Assembly: GCF_023343835.1 (NCBI RefSeq) | Contig: NC_064433.1 | Span: forward strand, 68,346,032 to 68,410,031 | DNA: 64,000 nucleotides | Source: Lagopus muta | Taxonomy: Eukaryota > Chordata > Aves > Galliformes > Phasianidae | Reading direction: 5' to 3' | In this document: positions 35,694-49,100 of the stretch, one piece after another | Layout: every line of letters begins with the position of its first letter | How positions within the stretch are numbered: position 1 is the first letter of the stretch | Notes under the pieces: model-generated | Seen by the model: the letters and a program-made list of their open reading frames with translations, nothing else | What the model was told of the DNA's origin: nothing | Databases searched by the model: none | Translations under genes and position numbers: made by a program

Positions 35694-36508
35694 GACATGC
35701 TAGAGGGAAGGGATGCAATCCAGAGGCACCTGGACAGGCTTGAGAGGAAGTTCATGAAGTTCAACAAGGCCAAGTACAAGGTCCTGTACCTGGGTCGGGG
35801 TAATCCCAAGCACAGGTACAGGTTGGGCAGAGAATGGCCTGAGAATGTTGGTTGATGAAATATTCAACATGAGCAGGCAATGTGTGCTTGCAGTCCAGAA
35901 AGGCAAATGTATCCTGGGTTGCATCAAGAGAAGTGTCACCAGCAGGTCGAGGGAGGGGATTCTGCCCCTCTACTGTGCTCTCATGAGACCCCACCTGGAG
36001 TACTGCGTCCAGTTCTTGGTCCCCTACACAAGAAAGACATTGAGCTATTGGAGCAGGTCTAGAGGAGGGCCGTGAAGGTGATAAGAAGGCTGGTGTACCT
36101 CCCCTACGAGAACAGGCTAAGCAAGCTGGGGCTTTTCAGCCTGGAGAAGAGAAGGCTGTAAGGAGACCTGATAGTGGCCTTCTGGTACCTGAACAGGGCC
36201 TGAAGGAGAGCCAGGGAGGGACTTTTTATAAGGACATGCAGTGACAGGACAAGGGAAAACGGCTTTAAACTGAAAGAGGGTAGATTTGGACTACATATGA
36301 GAAAGAAATTCTTTACTGTGAGGGTTGTGAGACACTGGAACAGGTTGCCCAGAGAGGTTGTGAATGTCCCCTCCCTGTAAACATTGAAGGCCAGACTGGA
36401 TGGAAGTTTCAGCAACCTGGTCTAGAGGGAGGTGTCCCTGCCTATAGCAGGGGGTTGGAAGAAGGTGATCTTAAAGGTCCCTTCCAACCCAAACCATTCT
36501 ATGATTCT
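35694..36508 (+). mobile_element. CR1 LINE copy, about 0.8 kb
   Basis: The longest CR1 copy here. It includes the end of the reverse transcriptase frame, read in pieces ([31 protein letters not shown]), the 3'UTR and a terminal ATTCTATGATTCT. Frameshifts and stops make it dead. It lies just past the SAMM50 poly(A) signal. Confidence 0.95.
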
Positions 36509-39500
36509 AATTTAGCACTGACATTGCACTCTCTTTAAAGAGACTACAATTGTATGCATTACTATTACCGCTGGTATGTATTGCTTTTGCAATAATACAG
36601 TGACTAAATCTGGTCCTGTTGCTAGCTCACTTTCTAAAATACAAAGCTTAGGATATGTCTGTGCAGAGCTCCTCTTAACATCCTTCCCCTTTTTATAAAG
36701 TTTTATTAATTTACATAAACAGGATCACAGATGTTCAAAACAAAAATTTGTGTGAATGACAGAAGTCTATTTCAAATAACATTTAATGTAAAGAACATCT
36801 TTTCAGTGTGTGTATCTGACAGCCTTTATAGCAAATATGTTTAACAAAGCATTTCTGAGTTTTTGTTATTGTAAGATAAAAGATGACACTATGTTAAGAA
36901 TGTCAACAAATGTTAGTTTTTTTCCTCCAACACCATCCACATTTTGACATAGAGAAATATTTTTAGTGTGAAGAATGGAAATGTTTAGATACCACAATTC
37001 TGTTAGGATTTTCTCCCAGGAGTTCGAAGTTCATTTTGCTCATATTGATAAAATTAGATGTATTTTATTGCCTTTGAACTTGGGCTTGTGGATGTTGCTA
37101 TTAAGGTCTGCTCAAGTTCAGTCCTTTAGATTCCTAAGCTATCATCGCTTGGCCATTTAAATGGCAAGGCAGCCTTCCTGAGTAGAAATTGTGTCAGCTT
37201 CAGTCTCTGCACACTAGTAAGCTGGTCCACAGTTGAGAAAACTGTGATCTCTGCAATAGAAGAAGGAATGGTCAGGGGAACTTTGTTAAAGGCTGAACAG
37301 ATGTTTTAAGCACATCCACTGACAGCCTGTGCTTTACCACACACTATAGGATTACCAGTGATAATAAACTGGGGAAAAATCACAAGCCTTTACCTGAGTC
37401 ACTGTTTCCCTGCCTGTATTGCATTATGTTGAAAGACCACATTTTCCTATGGCATTTAAAAATGCACAAAATATAGAGGAATGCATTCCCGTATTCCTTT
37501 GGAACCAACAGCCAAATCGTGCTATTACTTGAGTATAATATAGATAAGAATAATTTAATCCTTAGTCCTATTTGAAATTTGTTGCAGATGTTTGTAGTCG
37601 GGATGGATAAGATAGGTAGAAAGCAGAATCCTTGCAGAACTGGCTGTAATGCTAAACAAAACCAGTCAGTGCATTTCTGGTCATAGAGTGAATGACTGGA
37701 AAAGGATAAATGGTGTAAGGAACGCCTGCAGTAATAACTGCAATTCAGAAGCATGATGTTTGCTTAAATGGACAGTCTTGGATACCACAGTACTTACAGA
37801 GAAGTTGAGCTGTTACTGCTTTTACAGCCACGGTCCCAGTTTGTGACAGTGAGAGGGTGATAAATATCTGCAAGTGCTGGACCTCATGGCTGCAGGCCCT
37901 TAATGTTGTGTGAACAGTGCTGAGGTGGCAGGTACCATCCGAGGCAGTTTCTTCATCTGTGTAGTTACTTCAGTGCTTATAGTTCCTCCTAGGGGCTGCA
38001 GATGCATGATGGAGCTGCATCCCCAAAGCTGTTCTGCACACAGCATACGCTTTGCAGATGGAGGGCCACTCAGCAGCTGTGTCACTGCATGGCTGTTGGC
38101 CAGCTAGATTGTTAAAGACTAACAAACACTTGATGAAGTCCTGACATAAGTTCTTCATTTCCTATTTAGAAGATCACTGTTTGTTTGAACTCCACATTTT
38201 GCTTTGATTTTTGAAGTGTGATCTTGCTTTCTTTTGCCATAGAGGTTCTTTTTTTGATCTCAAACAATCCAGCTTCCTTTCATTTTGCAATAGGTTGATA
38301 TGCTTTTATTTATGCAGCAAATTGAAAAGTTTCTTTTATAAACAAACAAGATACCAAAGCGGGAGGTGAATGAATGTATCTCTGTAGTTTTCTTTCAATT
38401 ATTGACAGATATTTGCATATAAGTCTTTACATTTCAAGTGCTTTACTTCGGTCAGTTCAGTTTCATATGTCATTGGACTGTGCATAGCTTGTGAACCAGC
38501 CCCTGCTTTCTTGGTTGGAGTTTGTATTCAGCTTTTCTGATTACAGTTTCATAAAAAACAATTCTGCCATGAGAAGCAATTGACTTTTATTTTCTCTAGG
38601 GGTTGGATAGCAATAATGCCTTAAAGCTAAGTGTAAGCTAAGACTACAGTGTTAATGTTATGACATGAAACATCCACCATGCAGTCCTGCTGCAGATCAA
38701 CATCTGTGTGCCTCAGTGTGACCTGTAATTGTTGTACACATTCGGGTTATTTTGGATGCACTGGAAATTACCTCTGTAAATGGTCTAACCTGGCAATAGA
38801 ATGCAAATGACTTCCTTGCTAATTGTTTAATTTTGCACGATTTTTTTTTCTTCAAAAAGATGTGTAATAAATGAAACGGGCAATTAAGCAATGAACATCA
38901 TTCTTTGGCATAAGTAAAGCTACTGTTCATTCCCACTCCCCTAACCCCTACCACTGATTTGTTTTATTGTGTGTATTTTTTTTCTGTTTACCCAAAATAT
39001 CGATCTTAATGTTAACTTAAAGAGTGGAAATAACAGCAGAAACTATTGCTGTCTGTGGAGACGATGCATGCTTGGCCTTGAGCTCTTTGCTGCACTTTTA
39101 CACAAGTGCTTGTTCTGTACACACAAGTCCTATAGATCGTGGGTGCCACTCAGTGAAGATTTTTAGAGCATTCCAAAATCTGCAGGAGCTGTGTTAGAAT
39201 GAACTTATTTAACAAATTTTGCAACACTTAACACTCTCAGCATTGACACAGCCACTGTACATGATGCAGGCACGCTTTGCTGGCCAGCCTGGCGCCGTGG
39301 GTTTGGGGTATGGACACTGTGTGAAGGATGCCTGTATTCATACCACATGTTAATGTGGGTGGCAACCTTGCATCTCATTAACAGCTCCAACGGTTGAGAT
39401 GTTCACTGGAAAAAATGTGTTCTAGTGGAAGCGCATGTATTTGAACACAGGCGAATATTTGAAGTTTTTGGTAGGAGAACCCACTTTTTACACTAGCAAA

Positions 39501-41830
39501 TGCATGGCATAAAACTCCCCTGCCATGAGCAACATGCCTGTTTGAGGAAACAGAACATATTTGTTCTTCCAAAGAAGGAGTATCGATAAAAAGTATTCAT
39601 CAAAAGGTCCTTCATGTGCAAACACAAGGCAGTTTTACTTGCTGTGAGGTATTTGCAGGAAAGAAGGTGTTTGAGGAAGGCAAGGGTTGTCTAATCCAGA
39701 AAAAACTGCCTCATTCTTAGTTCAGGTTTACCATACATGACAAAATCAAGTGTAGCACAACATAAAGCCTACAAATTGTTAAAGGCAGTGTTACTTGTTA
39801 GTTTCTGTACCAAAGCAAGGTATGAGTGTCTGGTGCAGCAGTAAAGACCATCTGTAAAGACAACCTGAGCAGGGTTGGGGAGGGAGATGTGCATGTGAGG
39901 GGAGTGTCTCATTAGATAAGGAGCCAGAGTGATGAAGGTGAGACCATGAAGACTGCTGTTTGCATCAGCTCCACGTTCAACACTGCATGCAGATGGATCC
40001 TGATAGCACCCCCTCTTGTGTGCCCCATGCAACAAAGATCACAGGACCTTGCAACACAAAAGATCAGAACTGAAGGCTGCTGGCAGGCCTGGGACACTTT
40101 GAGGAAACAGGAAGAGAAGCTGAACTTATAACCAGTGTCTTAAGCAGGATTTCCACTTATTGAAATTAATTTCTGAAATCATGAGTAAGAAATTCTGGAA
40201 ATGAATGAGAAAAGAGATTTTGTGTAATCAGGACTGATCACTACTTAAAGCAACAAATGAATTAAACATGCCCTGACTTTACTCTGTGTCTGAACACCAG
40301 TTATTCACATCACTAGTATCTCTTTTCGGTTATGCTGCTCAGCTTGTGCAGCTCTTAAATCTGGCAAAGTGGTTCTTGTTATTCTGGGGGGTGCAACTCA
40401 TCCTACAGAACTGCATATTGCTCAACACCACTGTGAAAGTGCTTTGCATGGGGGATATGGGAGAGCAGGGCAGCTGGCAGAGCAGGCTGGGTGCCTTACC
40501 TGTGTGCACTCTGTAGTGAATAGCTATCACAAAACCAGTGCATTGTGTCCATGATGGAGATCGAGCAATCAGGGAAATGCACTCAGGTTTCACAGGTTGC
40601 CCTGATATACTTGCTTGCTGTGAGCTTGCTGTGCTCCCCTACAGTCTCAAGCATAGAGTCACAGAATCACAGAACAGCTTGGGTTGGAAGGAAATTAAAG
40701 CCCACCCAGTTCCAATCCCCTGCCATGGGTAGGGCTGCTACCCACTACATCAGGCTGCCCAGGGCGACTTCCAGCCTGGCCTTGATTTCCTCCAGGGATG
40801 GGGCATCCACAGCTGTTGTGGGCAGCCTGTGCCACTGCCTCATTGCCCTCTGAGTAAATAATGAAGTCTCCCTGGAGTCTTCCCTTCTTGTAGCTTAACA
40901 AGCCCAATCCCTTCAACCTTTCTTCACGGGAGAAGTGCTCCAGATCTTTGATCTTTGTGGACACCTTGGGCCACTGTGGACATCCTATGAACCTATGGAC
41001 CATAGGGTGGTCACAATTTGGTTTTTGTCTCGCTTGTTTTTAGAAGTCAGATTCCGTCAGAGAGGCTTTGCCTAGGTTTTCCCAAGCTGTTGATCTGACA
41101 CCAGTCCATTTTTAAGCCTGTGTGTCTGGGGCTCCTGGTGGGAAGCCTAGCAGGGCAGGATCACTGCTCACCAGCCCATCTAGAGGAGCCTGATGCAAAT
41201 CTGGCCCACAGCTGCTGATGAGAAGATCTGAAATAGACATTATTTAGTAAAATATTTTACTTAAGCTGTGTGGAAACACACACTGTAATGGTAGTGCAGG
41301 GCTGGAGGAAATTCCAGATGGGGCAGCACTGCTCAGAGAACCTCATTCATCTGAGGAGAAGCCCCGGTCCAAAAGCCTGCAATGCAGGACAGCACATGGC
41401 CAGTGCTCCTGTTCCTGGGTTGCTTTGGGTGCTCGAACAGAGGCATATGATAACCTCTAACCTAATCCGTTAAAAGAAGAACATTAATAGCAGCTGCAGG
41501 TGCTGCTCCAGATTGGCAAGTACAGCTTGGATCCAGGCTTTGCATAGTCTCAGTCGCTCTCCTGTTGATTTGCAGAATGAAGCAGGAGATGTGAAGCCCC
41601 TCAAGGGACCCTGTAGTTCCAGTACAGATAGAAAACCTATTAGAGGCACACTGAGGTGAGAAAGCATTGTTTTCTTGAATGCCATTAGTCATTGTGTAAA
41701 ATAATAATTTCAACAAGGAAAAATCAGAGCAATTACATGCAGATGAAATGGTAAGTAACGGTGTCCTTGTGCCGCAGGGGACTGGCCGAGGTCACGGGCA
41801 CAACTTTAGGTATTGCTTCAGGAGTTAAGT
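36509..41830. other. SAMM50-PARVB intergenic region
   Basis: About 5.3 kb of AT-rich DNA. Apart from a minus-oriented CR1 fragment at 40651-40985 I see no conserved coding sequence, RNA gene or other repeat. The short open frames in it show no family likeness. Confidence 0.6.
40651..40985 (-). mobile_element. CR1 LINE fragment (minus orientation)
   Basis: Starts CATAGAGTCACAGAATCACA, then TTGGGTTGGAAGG and AGGCTGCCCAGGGCGACTTC. Extends to the region equivalent to CTTTGATCTTTGTGGAC. Confidence 0.92.
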
Positions 41831-43140
41831 ATGCGCACGAGAGCTTGCAGGGTCCAGCCTGACGCTAGGGACTCTCGTGGATCTGCTTTCAGTTCATTTC
41901 ACAGAGCCCCCGTCAGGCTGCCCCGCGCTGTAACGAAAACTCTCCGGGATCTCCTGTTTCCTTGCCCGCCCGCTCCGCCAGGAGCGCAGGGGCTCTCAGC
42001 CCTGATTTCCTCGCCGCCAGCAGCACAGCTGGCTGAAACTTCACGTTTCTACGCTATTTTAATTGCGTTCCTTGAGGCGCTCTGTCTGCCGGCGCCGTGA
42101 GGAAGCAGCCCGGCTCTCCCCGCGCCGTGCCGGCTCGCCATGCGGGCCCGCCTCCCGCCGTGGCAGGGCGCTGCGGACGGCGGCTCCCAGCCCGCCCCCT
42201 GCCCTCCGCCCGCCCGCCGCTCGCACGCCCACCGCCACCCGTTCCCGCTCCCCGCCGGCTCTTCGCCCTCGCTCACGGATCGCCGGGCGCTTCCACCGCT
42301 GCCGGGCTTTGTTCGGCTCCGCGAGCCTCTTTAGCGCCCCTCGGGCAGGGCAGAGATCGGGCGGGCTGCCCCGGGCGGAGCCCCATGTCCTCCGTTCCTA
42401 TCCGCTCCCCGACGCTGCGGCCGCACAGGATGAAGAAGGACGAGTCGTTCCTGGGCAAGCTCGGCGGGACGCTGGCGAGGAAGAAGAAAGCCAAGGAGGG
42501 TGAGTTCGCCCGCGCGAGGGAGGGGAGAAGGGAGAGCGCATCCGAGTCCCCGTCCCTCCCGGGCAACCCGCGGCGGGAGCGGCGGGGCTGAACCCCCTTT
42601 GTTCTCCGGGCGCGGGAGGGCCCCTGCCGCCGCGGGTGGGCGTGGAGGCGGTTGGGGCGCTTCGGTGGCCGCTGAGCGGCGCCGGTCCCGGAGGGGAGCC
42701 CCGGCCCCTGCTTCTGTAAAATAAACTTCTGGGAATAAAGGTGATTGTGGGCGTCTTTATTTCTCTGTAGAGGCGCGAGAGTGGTAAAGCTGTGAGGGAA
42801 TGATTAAATCCACCTGTGTTTTGTTCCCGGTCTATCCGTGGCTTTTACAGCTGTCTCGCCCGGTGCTCTTCCATAGAGGCGCAGTCCCAGTGCGCCAGCG
42901 TGGGTCAATAGAGGGCACGAGGGTGCTGGCGTTCCCCTTCTGTGGAGGAGGTCCTGACAGTGGGGCTGCGCCCATCCCCGGGCACACAGCCTGGCGGGGC
43001 ACCCCTGCCATGGCCTCCTGGCCGGGTGCTGCCGCCGCCGCGTGTTTTCCCGATCGCTTATTCGCACCAAAGGCTGTGCGGAGATAGGACTGCGTGCTCT
43101 GAAGCGGCGCGGCTCCCTATCTGCAAAAAAGTTGTCGTCT
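41830..43140. promoter_or_regulatory. PARVB: CpG island / PARVB promoter
   Basis: Strongly CpG-rich DNA, densest at about 42060-42720, around PARVB exon 1, with a second, weaker CpG cluster at about 42890-43140. Several GC boxes and no evident TATA box. Typical of a broadly expressed CpG promoter. Confidence 0.8.
42385..42499 (+). CDS. PARVB: PARVB coding exon 1 (residues 1-38)
   Basis: Lies in the CpG island; donor GAGG|GTGAGT. Encodes [15 protein letters not shown] and the conserved basic [19 protein letters not shown] segment. Phase 1 out. Confidence 0.93.
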
Positions 43141-46100
43141 TGCCAGCGGGCTTGATAAAGATGGCCTGGCCCTGCGTGTGTGCAAACTTTTCCCCTAAGT
43201 GTCTGCTGCTCCAGGACTGCGCTCTTGTCGCCCTCTGATTCCCTTACTGACCCAATGCCCGCTTCTGTGGTGGAACTCATCTCCTTGTTCCAAACCGTGG
43301 CTGTCTGCACATGTGAAATCTGGATGTTGGTTCCATATGCCTCAGTGCAGTTGGGCTTTCTGGTGGGCTAACATCAGCCTTGGCTTGTTCTGGTGCCTGA
43401 TGAATGTGGAGCAGGGAGGTAATTCCAGTGTCAGTCTTTCTGGGTGTGCTTTGCCCTTCTCTGCTCACTGCCCCTGATATTAAGAAGGCATTTTGGTAAT
43501 AATGGGGATATTTGCCCTCAAAAATGCAGCTTTGGGAAATTGCTTCTCTTCTCATGGCTGTTTTGGTGTGGCTTTCTGGTATTTCCCCTGTTATCTATTT
43601 TTAATCAAGTTTCTCCGTTGTGGTTGTGCTGAAGAGCTGCTGAAACAGCAACGCCTTTTTGGTGATGTCACTTACTGATGAAGGAAGGTGATAGAGAAAG
43701 CCCATCCCCAGGAGGGGATGGTGGCACGTGCTTGGAAAACATACTTTACTTGGAACTGACTTTCAAACCTGAACAGGTTGACAGCTTCGCTTCCTCAACA
43801 AGAAGCTTCAGCATGGCAAGGTGATGTTTATTAGGGTATGGTCTGAGGCCACTGGCTTGGTTTGCTGCTTTGGCAACCCGTGTGGCCACAGCTCCCTTTA
43901 GCTCTGGGATAGCAAGTTTTAGCAGCTGCCTTTGGTGCTCTTTGGGGACTTGTGTCTTGCAGTGATAGTGTGGTCATGCTTTTGCCAGTGTGAAGGAAAT
44001 GGAAGTGTGCGACTCAGCTTTTAGTCAGAGTATTCCTTCCAGTTTCACAAGGGGAACAGAGAAAAGACAGCGCCCATGCCTGCAGACCACCTCCTCTGCA
44101 CAGTTTATGATGTGTTTATGCACAGCACTGTGGTGCTGCTGTTTTAAGGGGAAATAGCTTACTACTCTTCTAGATTCTCCTCTGTTGGAAGTTTTAAGGC
44201 CTGTGGAAGGCATGCTCTGCAGGTTACTGCACACCATAGTGGGGCAGCTCTGAAATGTGGGCCATGCAGAACACAGCTCTGACCAAGAGGACGAAGTGCT
44301 CAGCTGTGAAGAGGTGCTGGGCTGGGATCAGCATTGAGGAGAAAGGCTCTTCCAAAGCTTGGACTGGGACATGGACACAGAAGCAAATTGCAGGGCTGGA
44401 AGCTCAGTCTTGGTATGTGATTGTGAAGCAGAAGTAAGTTGGAAGCTCACTGAAATGGTACTGAATTGAGTTGACTGACTACATAAGAACTGTACAGGCA
44501 ACTTTCTCCTGGGCTGAGGAACCACTCCACCCGTGGGGACTTCCTTGCTTCCCTTCAGGCAGCTGCTGCTCAGCACCCAGTGGACCAGCAGAGGTCAGTG
44601 ATCTTCCAAAACTAACTACTGTCCTTCCCACCAACTGCTGTCCCCAGTAACAAGCTGAAAGCTTGGCTGCTGACTTGCCACAGGCAAACCATTCTTGCCT
44701 CTAATAGCATGAGAAGTAAGCAAACCAAAGCTCTTAATACATTTTACTTTCGCTAGCGTGTCTTTTGTATCACAGCATAAAGACAGGCCTGCTATGTGAT
44801 AGAATAAGGGGGAATGGTTTTAAACTGAGACAGGGGAGGTTTAGGTTAGATATTAGGAGGAAGTTTTTCACACAGAGGTTGGTGACACACTGGAAAAGGA
44901 TGCCCAAGTAGGCTGTGGATGCCCCATCCCTGGAGGCATTCAAGGCCAGGCTGGATGTGGCTCTGGGCAGCCTGGTCCAGTGGTTGGTGACCCTGCACAT
45001 AGCAGGGAGGGTTGAAATGAGATGATCATTGTGGTCCATTTCAACCCAGGCAATTCTATGATTCTGCAATTTTATTACCATCTTGACTGTATGTGTGTAT
45101 AGACCTTTAAACTGGTCCATGCAGCAGTTGGAGTCCAGTTATATTATCCTTTTATTGTTTGTGCATGACTTGGCCATGAGCTATATAGCTCACAGAATGG
45201 CCAGGGTTGGAAGGTACTTCAAGGATCATGAATCTCCAACCCCCCTGCCACGTGCAGGGCCACCAACCTCCACGTTTAATGCTAAACCAGGTTGCCCAGG
45301 GCCCCATCCAACCTGGCCTTGAACACCTCCAGGGACGGGGCATCCACAACCTCTCTGGGCAGCCTGATCCAGTAGAATGATGCTGAAAAAAGGTTTTATT
45401 ACTTAATAGGGGTTTCTTTTTTAAATTGTGATTGGCAGCCATGCCATAAACAACTGTTATATGTGGCTATCAACCCATAAGCAGTGGAGTGTAAATATTT
45501 TTTGGCAAAGTCCTTCATAACATGCTGTAATCTATTTCTAGGGAGCTTATATTCAGAGGAGTGTTCACTAGGCTTATCAAGGCTGTCACTGTAAGTTTGT
45601 AACTTTTCTTTACAGTGGGATGGTAAATACCCATTCCTGGGTATGGTGATGATAGTGACTATGGTGATATTCAAGGTGTTGACTGTGGCTTGTTAGTAAC
45701 TTTGCTGCTACTCCTGCTTTAGCAGCATGGCATGGTGTAGTGCTTTGTTAGCAGGTGCCTGGAGATGAGGTAGGGTTATGATTTCAGGTCCAATTCCTCA
45801 ACATTTTAAAAGTAAGATTCTGTAAGTTGTTTAACTGCTTGGAATACTTGGAATTTGTCCCTCGAACCTTTGCTTTATACCACTGCTTCTTATACTTTTG
45901 TTTCTGAATTGTTATGACTGAACCGACTTATTAGTCAACGCTGGCTTAAAAGAAACAACAACCACTGTTGTTCATTGGGAAACAGTTTTTAATCCAATTT
46001 CCTACAGCCGTGGTGTGTGATCTCACTGTCTGACTCCTTCCTTCCTCTTCCTTCCTAGGAATGTTTTTAACCCATCGTTTGGCTAAAAAGGAGAGAAAAC

Positions 46101-49100
46101 TGCCAGCCATCAGGATGATTAAATGACCACAAACTTTGTCAGAGCGAGCGACCAGTTACAACAGAAAGATCTCAGTGGAGCACCAGCGCAGGAAAAGCTA
46201 TGAGTGATCTCGACCCATGTAGGATAGGAAAAAAAGCACGTGGGAGGGAAGCTATAAGGGAAAAGGAACTGTCTATGGGGAGAGTGCTGGGCGGGGTTGT
46301 GTATTTCTTGATGTTACAATAGGTTGTGACACACACTGTGAGAAAAGCAGGATGTGTTAATTCCAGTGCTCATGTCACCACCTGGATTACGGTTTTTCCC
46401 CGCATGAGGTTATATGGAAATGTGCATAAAATGTTCATTTGCCTGGTGTTACTGTGAAGTACCTTTGTCTCGGTATATCTTGGGCATTCAACGCAGATCT
46501 CTGCCAAATCAGCTTTAAGTAGCTTAGGAAACCGTTGGAGTGCTGGTAGAACCCATAGCAGATGCTGGCTGTGAGCTACTTTTCAGACCCTCTAAAATAT
46601 ACAGTTCTGAATAATGCTGTATTTTATCTGCATTGATAAAAGGAACTAAAAAATACACGTGTCTCCTTTTTCCTGTTGTTAAACAAGTGATGTCCTTGTA
46701 CTGAAATAAAGGAGCTATTTTGCTGCCATTTTCAATGCTGGGTTACTTCCAGTCCTTTGATTTCCTCATGACACTGTAGGAAAGACGTGGGCAGCAGGTG
46801 TTTGGCAAAATAAATTTTCTATTATTATCTGTGTGTGTATCTATACATAGGTTTTGTGGAGGAATCAGCCAAGGAAATACAACATGCTTAATTTTGCTCA
46901 GTGTTGTTTCCCAGTGACACAATTGAGGGTGGACGTAGAGATTAGGAAAATGCTCCAGAAAAGAGCAATGTGTGGTGCTTGTCATCAATGGTGGAGAGAA
47001 CTGACTGCTGCAGGAGGCAGCTGCATAGTATAAAGCTTTATGCACATCAGGGCAGATTGAAGGAGTGGTTTTAGGGTCTGTGCCTCTGTGTAACAGTGAG
47101 ATGCTGTATCTGGGAATATTTTCCTGCCTCTCTGGTGTTGGGGTACTTGGGCAGAGGTGCTAAATTACCACCTGTATCCAGCAGCACTATGCAAGTTGAA
47201 GCTCATCTCCAGATTGTTCAGGTAGAACTGCTTGTGCTGCGCAATCCATTTCCGCTTTCTTGAGGGAAGAACAGGAGGAAATAAGCTCACAAGCAGAATT
47301 AAATTGGAAGAAATTGTTTCTTTGTAGTTTCTTTAAAATTGATGGGGCTGCTTGTGCAGGTAATTGCTCTTTGGAGAAAGAATTGGTTCAGAAGCATGTT
47401 CCTTAGATCTACCTCATTGCCTCTTTGTATGATGAGTACATCTCAACTCCAAGGTGTCCCCTTGGAGACAGGATGGGAGAATTGGAGTTAGCTTGGAAAA
47501 CAGATCTCATTATCTTTCATTTGAACAGGACACGCTGAATGCTGTTAGAAGCTCTGTTTTCAGTGCTGTCTGTTGCATAGTCTCTAGAGGTGTGTCAGTG
47601 TGAATGCGCTGCAAAAAATTGAACTCCTCTGTCTCAGTGTGTTACAGCTTTGCTTTAGTGGCTGCTTGAGACTTCTAACAGAAGTATTTAGCTTTGAAAT
47701 GATTCTGAGAGGTGCCTTTGATGTAGGTACTAGAAAGATACAAGACTGTAAGGCAGTCTTAACTTAATCTTCGTTCACCTTGCAGGTGGCACTCATGCTG
47801 GCAGTGTTATTTATGTTGGGGATTTGTCCTGCTCACAAGCATTCTTTGCCAAGTGGATGGCTTTTTGTGCTGGCTGTGCCCATGTGTCCTACCTCATAAA
47901 CTGGTGCTGGAGGAGTAATTACTTGAATTGCTCTGATGTGGAACTGGCCTTTGGTGTTGATGCCCAGAATGCTCAGGATAGAGTCTGCTGCTGCTGAGTG
48001 CCTGTGCTATACTCCTGAGGGGCATCTGTGTTTCTGACAGGCAGTGAAGTGCTGAGTGACCTAAAGGTACCTGCTGCTCCTGCATTTCTCACCTGAGAGG
48101 AAACAAATCTGCCTCCCATAAATCTCTGAGATACAACGTGATATAAGCTGCTTCTGGTTGCTTTTGACTATCTACTGACCTGATAATCACTGTGTTTTAA
48201 GGCTTTTCCTTTTAATAAACTGGTGGTAGAACTTGCTCCATCTTCCGTTACTCTCCGTGCTTGTAGTGTATGGAATTGAGTTTGCAGCTGGATGGAGAGA
48301 CAAGTACAGAGTGTGAAGGGTTGAGTTCTGTGTTCCTGGTTCACTCAAGAATGTTTGCTGCAGTCTGAGAGGATACTTGGCAGGAAGCACATTGATTTGT
48401 GCATCATCGTGGGCTGTTGCTGCTGCAGTACTTGATCAGAAGACGAGATGGATGCTGGTTAATCAGAATTATTTGCTTTTAAAGAGAAGAATTGGCATAA
48501 AACGATATTGAAGCCACATACCTTTCTAGATAATGCGTACACATCCATATGTGCAGACATAAGCAAATTCAAGTTGAACTTTCTACTGTAAATTTAAGCA
48601 GAGAGAGAGTCCTAAATTTCGTCAGAACCTGCAGCCTAATTGCTGAGTTTTCCTGTAGGGCTCATTTGTACCTCTGACCAGATCCGTCTTCAGTCTTGTC
48701 TTGCTGATTCAGTTCTGATGTTGTATTCTGTTCTGGCAAACGTTTTATTGTAGATAGTTTATGTCAGTGTCTCCACCAAGAAAATCTTAATGTGCACAAG
48801 AATAATCTTTTTAACAGTGTCATAAAAAATCATGTTTTAACTCTTGTAACCATGTCAAGGCGAGGATGGTTTGTCCTACACAACTTTAGGTATCGTGTCT
48901 CACTGACACAGTAGAGTTTCCAATTACAGATGAAAGTTTTTCTTCCACACAGTCTGCAGCTAGAACATGCAAAATAGCTCTGCTGCTCTGCGATCTGGAT
49001 TGAAAAAAAAGTGACTTGCTGTTATATAACAAAACCAGACATTCTAGAATTGTTTTATCTTTGAAGTTAAAACCATTAAAATAAAATTAATTGTGAGAAT

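Noticed and set aside
42063-42591. Long overlapping frames around PARVB exon 1
   Set aside because: Only the part from 42385 to 42499 matches parvin; the rest is GC-rich noise upstream of the start or past the donor.
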